DNA of 64,000 nucleotides from Polytrichum commune (Eukaryota; Streptophyta; Polytrichopsida; Polytrichales; Polytrichaceae). Shown here piece after piece: positions 51,417-60,484 of this stretch; position 1 is the stretch's first letter; the number at the start of each line of letters is the position of its first letter. The stretch covers positions 21,454,001-21,518,000 of the forward strand of contig OX485806.1 in assembly GCA_950295325.1 (NCBI GenBank). The letters are read 5' to 3'. The notes under the pieces were generated by a model. The model saw nothing but the letters and a program-made list of their open reading frames with translations, did no database searches and had not been told where the DNA came from. Made by a program: the position numbers and the translations under genes.

Positions 51417-51720
51417 TTGTGATGGTTTAGGGTGGGCAATCCAAATCTTAGACCACATTTAAGGGGAAACCTTAAAACATTCATATTATTGCACACAAAA
51501 TATTAGAGCTTGTATGAATATGGTTTAGGTAGGGCAATCCAAACCATAGATCTTATTGAAGGGTTAATATGTTAACCAATATAATATTGCATACAAAATA
51601 TTCCAAACTCATATTTGTGATGGTTTAGGTAGGGCAATCCAAACCTTAGACCATATGGAAGGGGAAATCATGTCTAACTTGTATTATTGCAAAAAAAAAC
51701 ATACAAAGTGTGGCATGTAA
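51417..51720. repeat. ~100-bp tandem repeat, three units
   Basis: Three units share 'ATGGTTTAGGTAGGGCAATC', 'CCAAACCTTAGACCAYAT', 'AAGGGGAAA' and 'TATTATTGCAYACAAAATAT'. They start near 51417, 51515 and 51613. Non-coding; it sits directly downstream of the large gene's last exon. Confidence 0.7.
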
Positions 51721-51810
51721 AATGCATATCATGCTAACACCACACATGCATTGGATAGTGCGACCCAAAATGTTCTTGCCTATGGCCCAAAACCCTACGC
51801 CTACTATGGC

Positions 51811-52128
51811 CTATCTAGCCTCGGATACTACCTCTTTTTCTTTTGCTTCATTTTCTTTTGCTTTTTTTTCTTTTGCCTCTTTTTCTTTTGCTGCAGCTTC
51901 TTTTGCTCGCATTGCTTCAACATTCCTGAAAATCTCCGCCCCGCGACTATAGCCATTCTTGGGGTGAACGCCATCAATAACACATTTTGTATTCCGTCGG
52001 CCGCCCGAATTATACGATGAAGAATTCGAATACGATGAAGTGGACTGTCTTGCATTTCTGGTCATGGAGTAGAAACGCTCCAACTCGATGGACGCACTAG
52101 ACCGCATAGGTTTACGGGTGGGAGCAAC
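51811..52128 (-). CDS. downstream exon 7, Lys/Glu/Ala-rich C-terminus
   Basis: Acceptor CGTTGCAG before 52128, phase 0, 105 codons and a TAG. It begins V-A-P-T-R-K-P-M-R-S-S-A-S and holds a Ser/Asn/Tyr-rich stretch, R-R-N-T-K-C-V-I-D-G-V-H-P, and a highly charged repeat tail of K-E-A/K-E-K units that is probably helical. It fits directly after exon 6 (G-D-K joined to V-A-P-T). Function unknown. Confidence 0.45.
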   Translation of the reverse strand, partial: VAPTRKPMRSSASIELERFYSMTRNARQSTSSYSNSSSYNSGGRRNTKCVIDGVHPKNGYSRGAEIFRNVEAMRAKEAAAKEKEAKEKKAKENEAKEKEVVSEAR

Positions 52129-52269
52129 CTGCAACGCGTCAATGCAAGAACACATGTGTTAGTTTAGGGAGGAAGACCCAAACGTGTCACACGTTCATTT
52201 TTTAAGTGCAAAATGATTGTAATGCGCGGATAACCATGTTTTTTGGGGGGGTTGGGGGGGGGGGTTCAC

Positions 52270-52623
52270 CTTGTCACCGGGGGCGTTCCCGTCGGAGTTG
52301 GCGAGGAGGGGCAAGGCATCCCGCAAAGGAATAGGAAGGGTTCCACTCTTCGTAGGCCGAGCGTCCATCCGCAGCCGCCGTTGAGGTGTACTACTGCCGC
52401 CGGGCCGAGAGGGGGATGTCCGGACGCATTTGCGATTTATGCCTTTGAGCGGTGACGGGGACGCAGATCGCCGGAAGATTTGCTTGGGTGGGGGGCTATC
52501 GACGACGCCGGCGTCAAGAGGCTCCTTGGAGTAGTCGATGGTTGACGCGGCGTCGTAAACGGTCTCGTAGAAGAAGCTCCCCAAGTCAGACTCGCTGACG
52601 ACGTCAATCGAGGGCTCCAAACG
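52270..52623 (-). CDS. downstream exon 6, Ser/Pro-rich (ownership uncertain)
   Basis: Acceptor GGCTCCAG before 52623 and donor GACAAG|GTGAAC at 52270/52269. 118 codons, phase 0 at both ends. It starts R-L-E-P-S-I-D-V-V-S-E-S-D-L-G and continues with Ser/Pro/Arg-rich sequence; no domain is recognised. No upstream start exists for a separate gene, and the previous exon ends in a stop 144 bp away. A possible donor, GAGACA|GTACGT, at 52762 would join it to exon 5 if the terminal frame of exon 5 is shifted. So it is either a 3' continuation of the large gene or a remnant. Confidence 0.45.
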
Positions 52624-52766
52624 CTGGAGCCAAAATTGGAACAAAACAAAACCCAAGGAAAAGGGGGTTGATAGAGCGCGTGAAAATCAAGATACATATG
52701 AAGCGTAAATTACACAAAATGGGCAGGCGCATATACACACACACACATACAAACACACGTACTGTC

Positions 52767-53579
52767 TCAAATGAGCTTGTTAAATTTCGCGTGAGATAAC
52801 AACTCTCTGTACAAATGGTCTCGTGGATCCAAGTATCTCTCGCCTATGGGATTATTCCTAACAAAATTGTTTACGGGAAGTCCGCTTCCCCAGAGCGCCT
52901 GGAGGTATTTACTAAGGTCTAACAAAAATCGGTCCCGGACCTTCTCGACCGTCCACGTAGGGCACACTATGAAGTTGGCCGTCGGGTTCAACATGTTCTT
53001 TGCGGCGTTGTCGTCCACCATGAGCGTGTTCTCGCGGGTGGGGCGGACGTCGTAGGGGACGCCTATCAAGGACGGTCGCTGGTCCCAAAAAATGGGCTTC
53101 AAGACCTTGAGGTATTGGGGGGAAGCGGGGTTGTTTGGTTTTTTGACGACTTTGCCGTCCTGTGTGTACAATATTCTACAGGCTTCCTGTGCTAGGACCA
53201 TGCAGGGGGGCTCGATGCCCTTGAAGATGAACTCCACGACCGCATTGGTGTTCTCGGCCGTCATGAAGCTCCACACGACCACCCACCATCGTTGTTGGGC
53301 GATCTGGAGGAAGGTCCGAAGCCATGGGCGGAGGTGAACTAGCTTGCTCTTTATGAACGTGGGCGGCCCGTCGTAATTAGCGTCCTCGGGCTTGCAAAAG
53401 GGCACTGTGGGGGCCCTAGGGCAATGAACGCACTGCACGAGGACACCGTTCAGGTCTAACACCAGGAATCGTTTCTTCGGCAGCGGGGGCGGGGCGGGTA
53501 AAACCGGGGGGGCCGCCGTGCTGCCCTCTGCGCTCCTTGGAGAAGAGCGTCGGGAAGCCGCTACGCTATGCTCCGAGCC
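52767..53579 (-). CDS. exon 5: FCP1-like HAD phosphatase domain
   Basis: It encodes 270 residues and a TGA. It starts G-S-E-H-S-V-A-A-S, has a Pro-rich lead (A-P-P-P-L-P-K-K-R), then the HAD motif I region F-L-V-L-D-L-N-G-V-L-V. W-V-V-V-W-S-F-M-T-A-E-N is the motif II position, and T-L-M-V-D-D-N-A-A-K-N-M-L-N-P the motif IV acidic pair. This layout matches the NLI-interacting-factor/FCP1 homology domain, which includes protein Ser/Thr phosphatases acting on RNA polymerase II tails. The second Asp of D-x-D is Asn here, as in a group of plant FCP1-like proteins, so catalysis may be altered or lost. It is the best preserved domain of the gene. Confidence 0.75.
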   Translation of the reverse strand, partial: GSEHSVAASRRSSPRSAEGSTAAPPVLPAPPPLPKKRFLVLDLNGVLVQCVHCPRAPTVPFCKPEDANYDGPPTFIKSKLVHLRPWLRTFLQIAQQRWWVVVWSFMTAENTNAVVEFIFKGIEPPCMVLAQEACRILYTQDGKVVKKPNNPASPQYLKVLKPIFWDQRPSLIGVPYDVRPTRENTLMVDDNAAKNMLNPTANFIVCPTWTVEKVRDRFLLDLSKYLQALWGSGLPVNNFVRNNPIGERYLDPRDHLYRELLSHAKFNKLI

Positions 53580-56500
53580 CTGCGGATACGATCGAGAGAA
53601 AACGGTGGGCGACTTATGTCATGCTATGTCCAAACGAAGCATTAAGGAAACGAGTGTTCTTGGTGCAAACACAAAACCAATTGATTCATTTTGGAGGGGG
53701 TGCAACAAGGGATACAAGAGAGACAAGAGCATACAAAATACATTCAAACACAATATACAAGTATATAGGAGTCAAAAATGGTGATTGTATTGTATACAAT
53801 GCTCTATGTACATTTTGATTGGGGGGAGCCGCGTTGAACGATGCGTTCAAACTAGCCTACTTCTAAATCTAGGAAAATTTGAAGAGACGGGCCGCCGTGA
53901 TGAAGACTTCGTCGCAAGCCGGGGTAGGTGGACGAACGAATGGTCGGGGGGATGTGGCGAAGGGCGCGAGTGCCGGGGGGGCGACGTGTGTGTGAGTTTA
54001 GGGTAGCTAGGGGACACGACCAAGGCAAGAAGACAAAGACCCATGGAGTTTGGGTCGACCGACCCAAACTGAGTGGGGTCAGTGCATTACCTCGCCTTGG
54101 TCGTGCCTTGACGACGTTGATGCCGGCATCGCCTGCGCTGCCCCACCTCTGTCACCGCCGCCTCCGACGACGACGTCAGCCGCAACCTGCTCCTGCAAAG
54201 GCTGACTGTCAGGCCTTTGTCCCAACCCAACCTCCGCATGCGCATCATGCATTGGTTCATCGACTGGGTTAGGAGTAGAGGTATCACCAGGCCCTTGCGG
54301 GCCTTCAACGTCTAACATGCCCTCGTCCACCGGGGTCTGGTCGGGGACGGGGTTTGGGTCGGCCGACCCAAACCCTGCTGCTTGGCGAGCGTCGCTCTGG
54401 GACGCTGCAACGTGGGCACTGTTTGGGTCGGACGACCCAAACATGTGGGGGTCGTCCCGCTGGTGGTGTGGGGGCAAGAGGATGGGAGGCCGGAGCGGCG
54501 GGGGCGCCAACGAGTTGGACGCTCCGGGGACGCGCCAAAGGTTGGGGTCGTCCACCTGCTGGACGGGCGCGTAAGGACGGGCGTGCGGCTGCAGCAACTG
54601 TGCGAAGCTGAAGGAATGCTGCAGCGTGGGCCGCGGGGCGATATCCTGTGGCGGGAAGCCTGCGGGCAAGTGCGGGAATGAACTCGGGGGAGCCATCACC
54701 AATCCCTGCGCCAGCATGCCCTGGATCACTTGCGTGATGAGCTCCGCTTGGGACGGAGTTTGGGCCATCGCCCTTTGCCGCTCCTGCTCCAACAGGAGAG
54801 CCCTCAACTCCGCGACTTCGTTGCGGACCGAGGGTTCCTCGGCGGCAGCCCTCTGCAGTCGCACACGCTGCTCCTCGTCTCGGAGCATTTTTGCGTTCGC
54901 CTCCTCCACGGTGAGGACCTCCGGTTTCACCCTCACATTCCCGGCGAACGCTCTGGGGGAGGCAGGATCCGACCTCAGCCTCTTGGCGAGTTCCATGTCG
55001 TCCTCGTCCTCTGAGCTTATTGCGATTGTCTCCTCCACCGCATAGTCCCCGTACAGCTTCTTCCCCTTCAGCATTCGCCGCTCCCTGAAGGTGGCCGTCG
55101 CGTCCCTCGAATACATGTCCTTCGCGTCGGCCACCGTTAGGACGGGTACTAGCTTGCTCTGCGGCGTTGCAGCCCGCATGGCCTTCTTCCGCTGAGGGGC
55201 CTCGGATTCTTGAGTGAATCCTGTTGCCCCTTCCTCCACCTCCCCCTCCACTTTCTCTGCTTCCTCCTCCTCCTCCTCCCCCCCTCCTCCCCAACCTCGC
55301 CACCTGCTCCCATCGACGGATTGCCCGGATGCAACCCGATGAGCGGCTCTGGCAATTGAACGGGGGCACGCATGGCGAATTCACCCGGGTTGATTCGCCT
55401 CGCCATATCCAAAGGATTCTCGCCCCCCTCGACTATCTCTTCAACGTAGGATCCGGGTATCCAGTCAAGGATGTCCATTTTCTTGGCCAGTGCCTTCTGG
55501 GTCCTGTAAAATTGAACATCGGCATCCTCCACATAGGAGTAGATGTGCAACCCAGACATCTGCACAATCCAAATCAATAGTATTAGTATAAACTAATGAA
55601 GAGTAAGGAAAAATGACATCCAAAATAAAATAAGAATAGTTAGTTTGGGTCGAGCGACCCAAACTAGGGCATGCACAGTTTGGGTCGAGCGACCCAAACT
55701 ATGGGCATACCCAGTTTGGGTCGCTCGACCCAAACTATGGACATACCCAGTTTGGGTCGCTCGACCCAAACTAGGGGCAAACATAGTTTGGATCGCTCGA
55801 CCCAAACCGTCCGTATAGGGCTTTCAGGGTTCTTTGCTTACCATTGCTGCAAAAATCGGTTTGGATCCCCCGAAAACGTTGAAGATGCAGTCCCCTCTCT
55901 TGGTGAGGGTCCTCATCATCCGCAGGTAGAACTCCATGCGCAGCTCATCCGCGGGGTAGTTGGCGTACTTCGCCTCGTCATACAAGCTCCTGCTGGTACC
56001 CAACCCTTCTTGGACGTGGAAGAGCTTTTCCATCCTGGCTATAGGATGGTTGGGCACCTTAAGTAGATCAGCTTTGTACACGAAGTACAAGCACAACACG
56101 TTGACGATCTTCGTCTTCTTGTCTTTCAACGTGCTGTACGCCCCCTCCGCCGGTGCAGCAACGTAGTGAGATTTCGAGACGGCATACTCCGGCTGCAATT
56201 TGCGCACGATCTCGTAAACCTGCTCTGCCCTCCTGTCCTCGACAATCCAGAGCCAGACGTCGACCTCCCTGAATTTGGGGCTGGCGTAGTCCACGAACTT
56301 CGACAAGAAAGCATCATAAAAAGGGTGCTCATAGTCCCCTCGAATGAGGCTCCAGGGATATTCCTGAAGTCTATCATTCCGAAGGGGAAGCGGCCCCCGG
56401 CTTTAGTCCTGATCGCCTTCCTGGACTCAGAGCCCGGCCAACCTTGGATCCTGAGAGGCTCGACGGTGACCATGTTGAATCGCGCATCGCCTTCGAAACT

Positions 56501-58704
56501 GACAATCTTCTTCTCCTTTATGAAGTTGGAGAAGGCCCGCGCTGAGTGTTCGGGAAGCACCCGGTTCCTCCCCCCCTTCACGAGCTTGGATCTGAGGAAG
56601 TCGTCTCCCGCCTCCCTCATGAGTGCCGCCATGGACGCACTGGTGAACTTATATTCGGCTTTGAAGGCCCTCCAGTGCGCCTCGTCGACCTCTCCGTCCA
56701 CGATGAGCTTCTTCTCAGGCACCAGCTTGTGCAGCTCTTGGACGATGGTCGTCTTCTTCTTCCTGTTCTCCGTCCATTCCTTCATGGTGTAGCATGAAGG
56801 GACGAAGATCTTGGGTTTGGTGAAGATGATCTTGGGGTGGACCCAGCATCTCTTCGCCGTCGTCTCCACGTGTAGGATGTGGGACGCCGCTTTTCCCATC
56901 TTTGTCTCGGAAAGACCTTGAAGCGCTCTGAAGAACTCCCTCACCAGAGGCTTCATTTGCTTGAAACGTGTAGTCTGGTTGAAGAGCATGCCGGTGTCGG
57001 GGTCCATAAGGTCCCCCGTCTCGTGTTTTTCAAAAACACTCCTCCATTTTCCCCACACGGAGTCGGACGCGGTGATCAAATATATTTCTCCTCGGAACTC
57101 GTTATATTTTTTTTGCTTGTGGCTAGCATTGTCTATCGAGGAGAATTTATTGATCATCTGATATTTGAAGTCCTGCACACGTAGCCAACAATTCATGTTA
57201 GACAACATCTCATGGAATAACAAATGTAACAGCAGTTTGGGTCGATCGACCCAAACTATAAACCTGGTAAAGACAACAAAGTCATGTAAGAATTTGGGTC
57301 GACCGACCCAAACTATGAATTTGTTGAAGACACTAAAACAATGAAAGAGTTTGGGTCGGTCGACCCAAACATACTCACCTCCCATTTGGGGTTCTTATCT
57401 TTAGCATTCTCCCTTTCCCTGGGAGGCCTGCCATAAAACTCCCACACCTCCCTCGAGGCCATGATGTTTCTGATCCACGATGCCTGATAGGCCCTCTTTT
57501 TGTTCCCCATGTTGAAGAACCTGGAGATGTCGCTGAGGACCGTCTCGTTGTCCGACCAAACCACCAAAGCCTTCCAAACTTTTAGTTTCTCCTTCTGGTT
57601 GTTCGGGTCGTTCCACTCGGTCATCAGCTGGATTTTTTTTGATGCCTCCACACTGTGCTGCCCGTCAATCAACCAGAAGTCTCCTTTGGAGATTGTCGGC
57701 CACATATCAGGCGTCGGCATTCTCTTCAACCTTTGTGGCATGACAACAATCGTCTGCCTGTCGTCCTTGAACTGCCCGCCAAAGATTTGAGCGACCATCC
57801 AGTCGACGTAGGCGTCCTCCTTGGCTCGGACACATTTCTCGGGTGGCGCAAGGTGGCACTGCGCAATGTTGACCTCGAACTTGAAGTCCCTGCCCATGAA
57901 GAAGCAGTGCAGGCATTTTGTTTCGAAGTTGGTGTTTATTTTTTGTATTTCGCCTGCATCCACCTCCTGGCCAGGCTTCGGCATCCGGAGCTCCGGGGAA
58001 ACAGGCTCGTCAGTCATCACCGATGACTCTCTTCCCCTTTTGGAAGGGGTCGTTTGACGGCTTGTTGATGGCGTTGGCGTCTCGCTGTCAACCGGCGTTG
58101 TTGTAGTACTTGTCCATCTCGACTCCACAGGGACCGCCCGCGGTTTCCTCACAGTTTGTGGTCTTGAGGACCCTGCGCCTTCTTCCGTCGTTGCCTTCCG
58201 CCTCACAGGCTGCTGTGTCTTGGGTTTGCTTTGCAGCGCCTTGTTTAGAACCGTGATGGCCTGTTTTAACTTCGTGAACCTGCTCGCAACCTTCGTGTTG
58301 GTTACACTGCCATCTATGAATATGGCCTCCGGTTGTATGGTTTCAGGGTCGACGCAGGTCTCCTTGGCGTACAGGGGGTCGAAGGGCTCGGAGAACTGGT
58401 GCATGAACATGTGGACGTTTTGCACGGCGGAGTTCTCCAGTATGACGTCTACATAGTCCCCGAGAGACTGGACAGACGCAACCTCCCATCCCATCAGCGT
58501 TGCCCAGGTGTGCTGCTCGTGGGTCCCCACCTTCACCACGAATAGCAGCTTGAACATGGATGCCTTCACCACCTGAACGGACCATGCCAGAACGACGCCA
58601 TCTTTTGGGACGTAAGAATCGTCCTGTGGAGTTTCATACTCCTGCCAAAGGTGGTCTGGCGCGAGCATGAACCACCTTTCACCTGGTCTCTTTTTAGGGG
58701 CCAT
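52767..58704 (-). CDS. multi-domain gene: ParB-like / DNA-methyltransferase-like / FCP1-like HAD (gene model)
   Basis: Coding exons on minus: 58704-57379, 57172-55842, 55559-54091 and 53579-52767, preceded by a non-coding exon ending at 59825. All junctions are GT...AG and phase 0. The ATG sits directly after a TTGCAG acceptor. Exon 1 in that frame has a TAG and no ATG, which fixes the start. The model gives about 1646 residues: an N-terminal unknown region with a DGQHSVEASK ParB/sulfiredoxin-like motif (residues 347-356), a methyltransferase-like region ending in a G-D-C-I-F-N-V-F-G-G-S motif (about 869-879), an acidic/coiled-coil/Pro-rich linker, and an FCP1-like HAD domain (from about 1412). 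Exons 3 and 4 each lack one base in a G run. Two phase-0 exons downstream (52623-52270, 52128-51811) may belong to it. It could be an active gene with assembly errors or a recent pseudogene. Confidence 0.65.
53580..54090 (-). other. intron 4 with one palindrome
   Basis: Donor GAG|GTAATG at 54090 and acceptor CCGCAG ending at 53580. One palindrome copy at 54048-54069 (centre AC). Open frames on both strands here are GC-rich by-products. Confidence 0.6.
54091..55559 (-). CDS. exon 4: end of methyltransferase-like motif, acidic/coiled-coil/Pro-rich linker
   Basis: Residues about 887-1376. It starts M-S-G-L-H-I-Y-S-Y-V-E-D-A-D-V-Q-F-Y, which continues the preceding F-G-G-S motif as the second strand and acidic residue (E/D) of a SAM-binding site. 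Then come a Glu-rich stretch, T-I-A-I-S-S-E-D-E-D-D (a SUMO-interaction-like acidic patch), a probable coiled coil (E-E-A-N-A-K-M-L-R-D-E-E-Q to R-A-L-L-L-E-Q-E-R-Q-R) and a long Pro/Gln-rich tail. Two palindromes lie inside the coding sequence and read in frame as F-G-S-S-D-P-N and F-G-S-A-D-P-N. The frame slips at a 7-C run (55278-55284 on plus). Length 1469 is again one base short. Confidence 0.55.
54352..54442. repeat. two palindromes inside coding exon 4
   Basis: Copies at 54352-54373 (centre GC) and 54421-54442 (centre GA) are perfect and lie in the open frame of exon 4, adding F-G-S-A-D-P-N and F-G-S-S-D-P-N to the protein. A further copy in the adjacent intron is at 54048-54069. Confidence 0.9.
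55560..55841 (-). other. intron 3 with five palindromes
   Basis: Donor ATG|GTAAGC at 55841 and acceptor TGTGCAG ending at 55560. Five palindromes start at 55643, 55678, 55713, 55750 and 55786, spaced 35-37 bp, with AG centres in the first two and CT in the rest. This is a small tandem array inside the intron. Confidence 0.7.
55643..55807. repeat. palindrome array 2 (intron 3), five copies
   Basis: Five copies at 35-37-bp spacing, separated by short sequences such as AYACCCA or AGGGCATGCACA. The last has one mismatch in the left arm (TTTGGATCG). In all five the 2-bp centre is AG or CT. Confidence 0.92.
55842..57172 (-). CDS. exon 3: methyltransferase-like region, one base short
   Basis: This encodes about residues 443-886 if one missing base is allowed for. 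The front reads as a globular, charged domain. F-G-M-I-D-F-R-N-I-P-G (about 706-716) sits where a permuted DNA methyltransferase would carry its catalytic D/N-P-P-Y/W motif, but the motif itself is not intact. The exon ends G-D-C-I-F-N-V-F-G-G-S-K-P-I-F-A-A-M, resembling the D-x-F-x-G-x-G SAM-binding motif I of beta-class N6/N4 methylases. The reading frame changes at the GGGG run (56336-56339 on plus). The exon is 1331 nt, one short of a multiple of three, which fits a single deletion. Confidence 0.55.
57173..57378 (-). other. intron 2 with three palindromes
   Basis: Donor GAG|GTGAGT at 57378 and acceptor TGCAG ending at 57173. Three palindrome copies lie at 57235, 57291 and 57349, with centres AT, AC and GT. 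Read through, the intron stays open, which creates a false extension of both neighbouring exons. Confidence 0.65.
57235..57370. repeat. palindrome cluster 3 (intron 2), three copies
   Basis: Copies start at 57235, 57291 and 57349, with centres AT, AC and GT. The middle one lacks the first base of the left arm's GTTTGGG (AATTTGGG). Confidence 0.9.
57379..58704 (-). CDS. exon 2: N-terminal region and ParB/Srx-like DGQH domain
   Basis: It encodes residues 1-442. Residues 1-135 form an unrecognised globular region. 155-235 is a low-complexity Thr/Ser/Pro/Lys-rich linker. From about 240 there is a second folded region with cysteines at 264, 267, 283 and 291 that could bind metal. I-V-V-M-P-Q-R-L follows at about 319, then F-W-L-I-D-G-Q-H-S-V-E-A-S-K-K at 343-357. 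That D-G-Q-H-x-x-x-A-S pattern matches the active/nucleotide-binding turn of ParB/sulfiredoxin-fold and related DGQHR-type domains, where I/L-x-D/G-G-x-H/R precedes a helix. A later N-E-T-V-L-S-D-I-S-R-F-F-N (386-398) fits the helix after the core. Family knowledge suggests nucleotide binding or nuclease-like activity; this is not proven here. Confidence 0.6.
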
Positions 58705-59824
58705 CTGCAACCCAAGAAATCGAAACTGTGAGTTTCGGTCGATCGACCCAAAGTATTGCAATGTGCATTTAACATTTGGAGGATTGACTCAAACATTACT
58801 TAATTTTCAAAGTCGTTTTAAAAGATCTTTTAGATTTTAAATTGTGGTTTAGGTGGTCACCCTGCAATGTTTGAGTCGAGCGACCCAAACATGATGAGGC
58901 TGCAAATTTAGGTAGTTTAACCCATTCATTTCAGAGTGCAATGTTTGGGTCGAACGACCCAAACATTTACTTAATTTTCAAAGTTCTTTTATATTTTACA
59001 ATGTGTTTTAGTTCTTCTCCGTGTAATGTTTGGGTCGACCGACCGAAACATGTTAGGCTGTAAACTTAGGTAGCTCAACCCAATCATTTCAGACTGCATT
59101 GTTTGGATCGCACGACCCAAACATTTACTTCATTTTGAATGTTCTTTTATATTTTACAATGTGGTTTGTTCTTCTCCCTGTAATGTTTGGGTCGAGCGAC
59201 CCAAACATGATGAGGCTGCAAATTTAGGAAGCTCAACCCATTCATTTCAGACTGCAATGTTTGGGTCGAACGACCCAAACATTTACTTCATTTTCAAAGT
59301 TCTTTTATATTTTACTATGTGGTTTGTTCTTCTCCCTGTAATGTTTGGGTCGAGCGACCCAAACATGATGAGGCTGCAAATTTAGGTAGCTCAACTCATT
59401 CATTTCAGACTGCAATGTTTGGGTCGAACGACCCAAACATTTACTTAATTTTCAAAGTTCTTTTATATTTTACAATGTGGTTTAGTTCTTCTCCCTGTAA
59501 TGTTTGGGTCGAGCGACGCAAACATAATGAGGCTCCAATGTTTGGGTCGCTCGACCCAAACAAGAGGCTGCAATGTTTGGGTCGCTCGACCCAAACAAGA
59601 CGCTGCAATGTTTGGGTCGAACGACCCAAACATTTAGTTCATTTTAGGCTGCAATTCAAATATTTATTATATTTTAATATGAGTTTGGGTCGTCTCCCCA
59701 AACTACTGTGTTTCCAGATGCATGTTTAATGCTTCGGCAAGATATACAATGCTTATGCATTGTATATGTAACAGGAACCTAAAGGGAATGATGCAAATTG
59801 TGTGCACTGATGCAAATTGCTTAC
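58705..59824 (-). other. 5' UTR intron packed with palindromes
   Basis: It is bounded by GTAAGC at 59824 and TTGCAG at 58705-58707. It carries about 13 copies of the GTTTGGGTCG/CGACCCAAAC palindrome between 58732 and 59631, arranged mostly in a ~158-bp higher-order repeat with two palindromes per unit. Large 5' UTR introns often influence plant gene expression. Here any regulatory role is inference. Confidence 0.6.
58732..59631. repeat. palindrome array 1 (5' UTR intron), ~158-bp higher-order units
   Basis: Copies of the two-arm palindrome start at 58732, 58869, 58943, 59028, 59101, 59184, 59259, 59343, 59417, 59502, 59540, 59575 and 59610. From 58869 to 59502 the order is a copy with centre AG/AC, ~75 bp, a copy with centre AA/CA, ~85 bp, repeated with a period of 156-159 bp. 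The last three are closer (35-38 bp). Arms are almost invariant while the DNA between them is AT-rich and more variable. A degenerate copy sits near 59682. Confidence 0.9.
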
Positions 59825-60454
59825 CTTGTCTTTCAAACTCTTGAAAGCTGCTCTCACAATCTGCTTCTTACAACCAGACTCAGAAACTCTGTTGTGGCAC
59901 TAAAGAACAACTCTCACAAAGACCTCAGAAACACAATGAATCTCTCAAGCACCCTAAAACTTTCTCACAAACCCCCTGATTCTTGCAAACTCAGGCCTAA
60001 TTTGAAAGACCTCTACCTTTCTATCACACTCGACCGTGCTCACTTCTACTCAACCTAAAATCACTCCATGCATGAAATTTACAAAACAAGTAAGGAGTTC
60101 AACACAATAAACCGCTCCGAACTCACTCAAAGCTAACACTCTGGACCAAGAAGAGAGAATAACAAGAGGAAGACAATAACAAGAGGAATAGAATGAGAGA
60201 AGAGGAGGAGAAGCATCAGAGAGGAGGACAGGAATGAAGGAGAAAGAAGAATGAAAGGAAGCGGCGCGACCAAGACAAAAGCAAAAGGTGCGAAAGGAAG
60301 CGCTTGGCGCGGCGCTATGGAAAGCGGCGGCGGCGTTTCCAAGAGCGGCACTTGGCGCGGAGGAAGAGAGGAAGAAAAAGAGAGAAAGAAAAAAGAGGAG
60401 GGGAGAGAAGGAGAGAGCGGAAGGGGTCACCCTAAACCCTCGAATCCGGGCCAT
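59825..60454 (-). other. non-coding first exon / 5' UTR of the large gene (start approximate)
   Basis: A good donor, GACAAG followed by GTAAGC, ends this exon at 59825. In the frame that would enter the ATG-containing exon there is a TAG about 28 codons from the donor and no ATG after it, so the exon is untranslated in this frame. The 60060-60450 part is strongly pyrimidine-rich on minus, as in many plant 5' UTRs and proximal promoters. The transcription start is not determined. A 134-codon frame here (60050-60454 minus) is a low-complexity by-product of the CT-rich sequence. Confidence 0.5.
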
Positions 60455-60484
60455 TAGATTGCGCCGGGCCCATCAACGGCTCAG

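Noticed and set aside
54305-55384. 359-codon Gly/Arg/Pro-rich frame on minus
   Set aside because: It is an alternate frame of exon 4. The 390-codon frame has balanced composition, coiled-coil pattern and correct splice phase.
59161-59729. Open frames with repeated G-R-S-T-Q-T, W-V-x-R-P-K or F-G-S-S-D-P-N peptides
   Set aside because: These are the six-frame translations of the palindrome and occur in introns. Only the two copies inside exon 4 are plausibly translated.
60050-60454. 134-codon frame, Ser/Phe/Leu-rich, resembling a signal or membrane protein
   Set aside because: It is a CT-rich low-complexity tract, best read as 5' UTR or promoter of the large gene.
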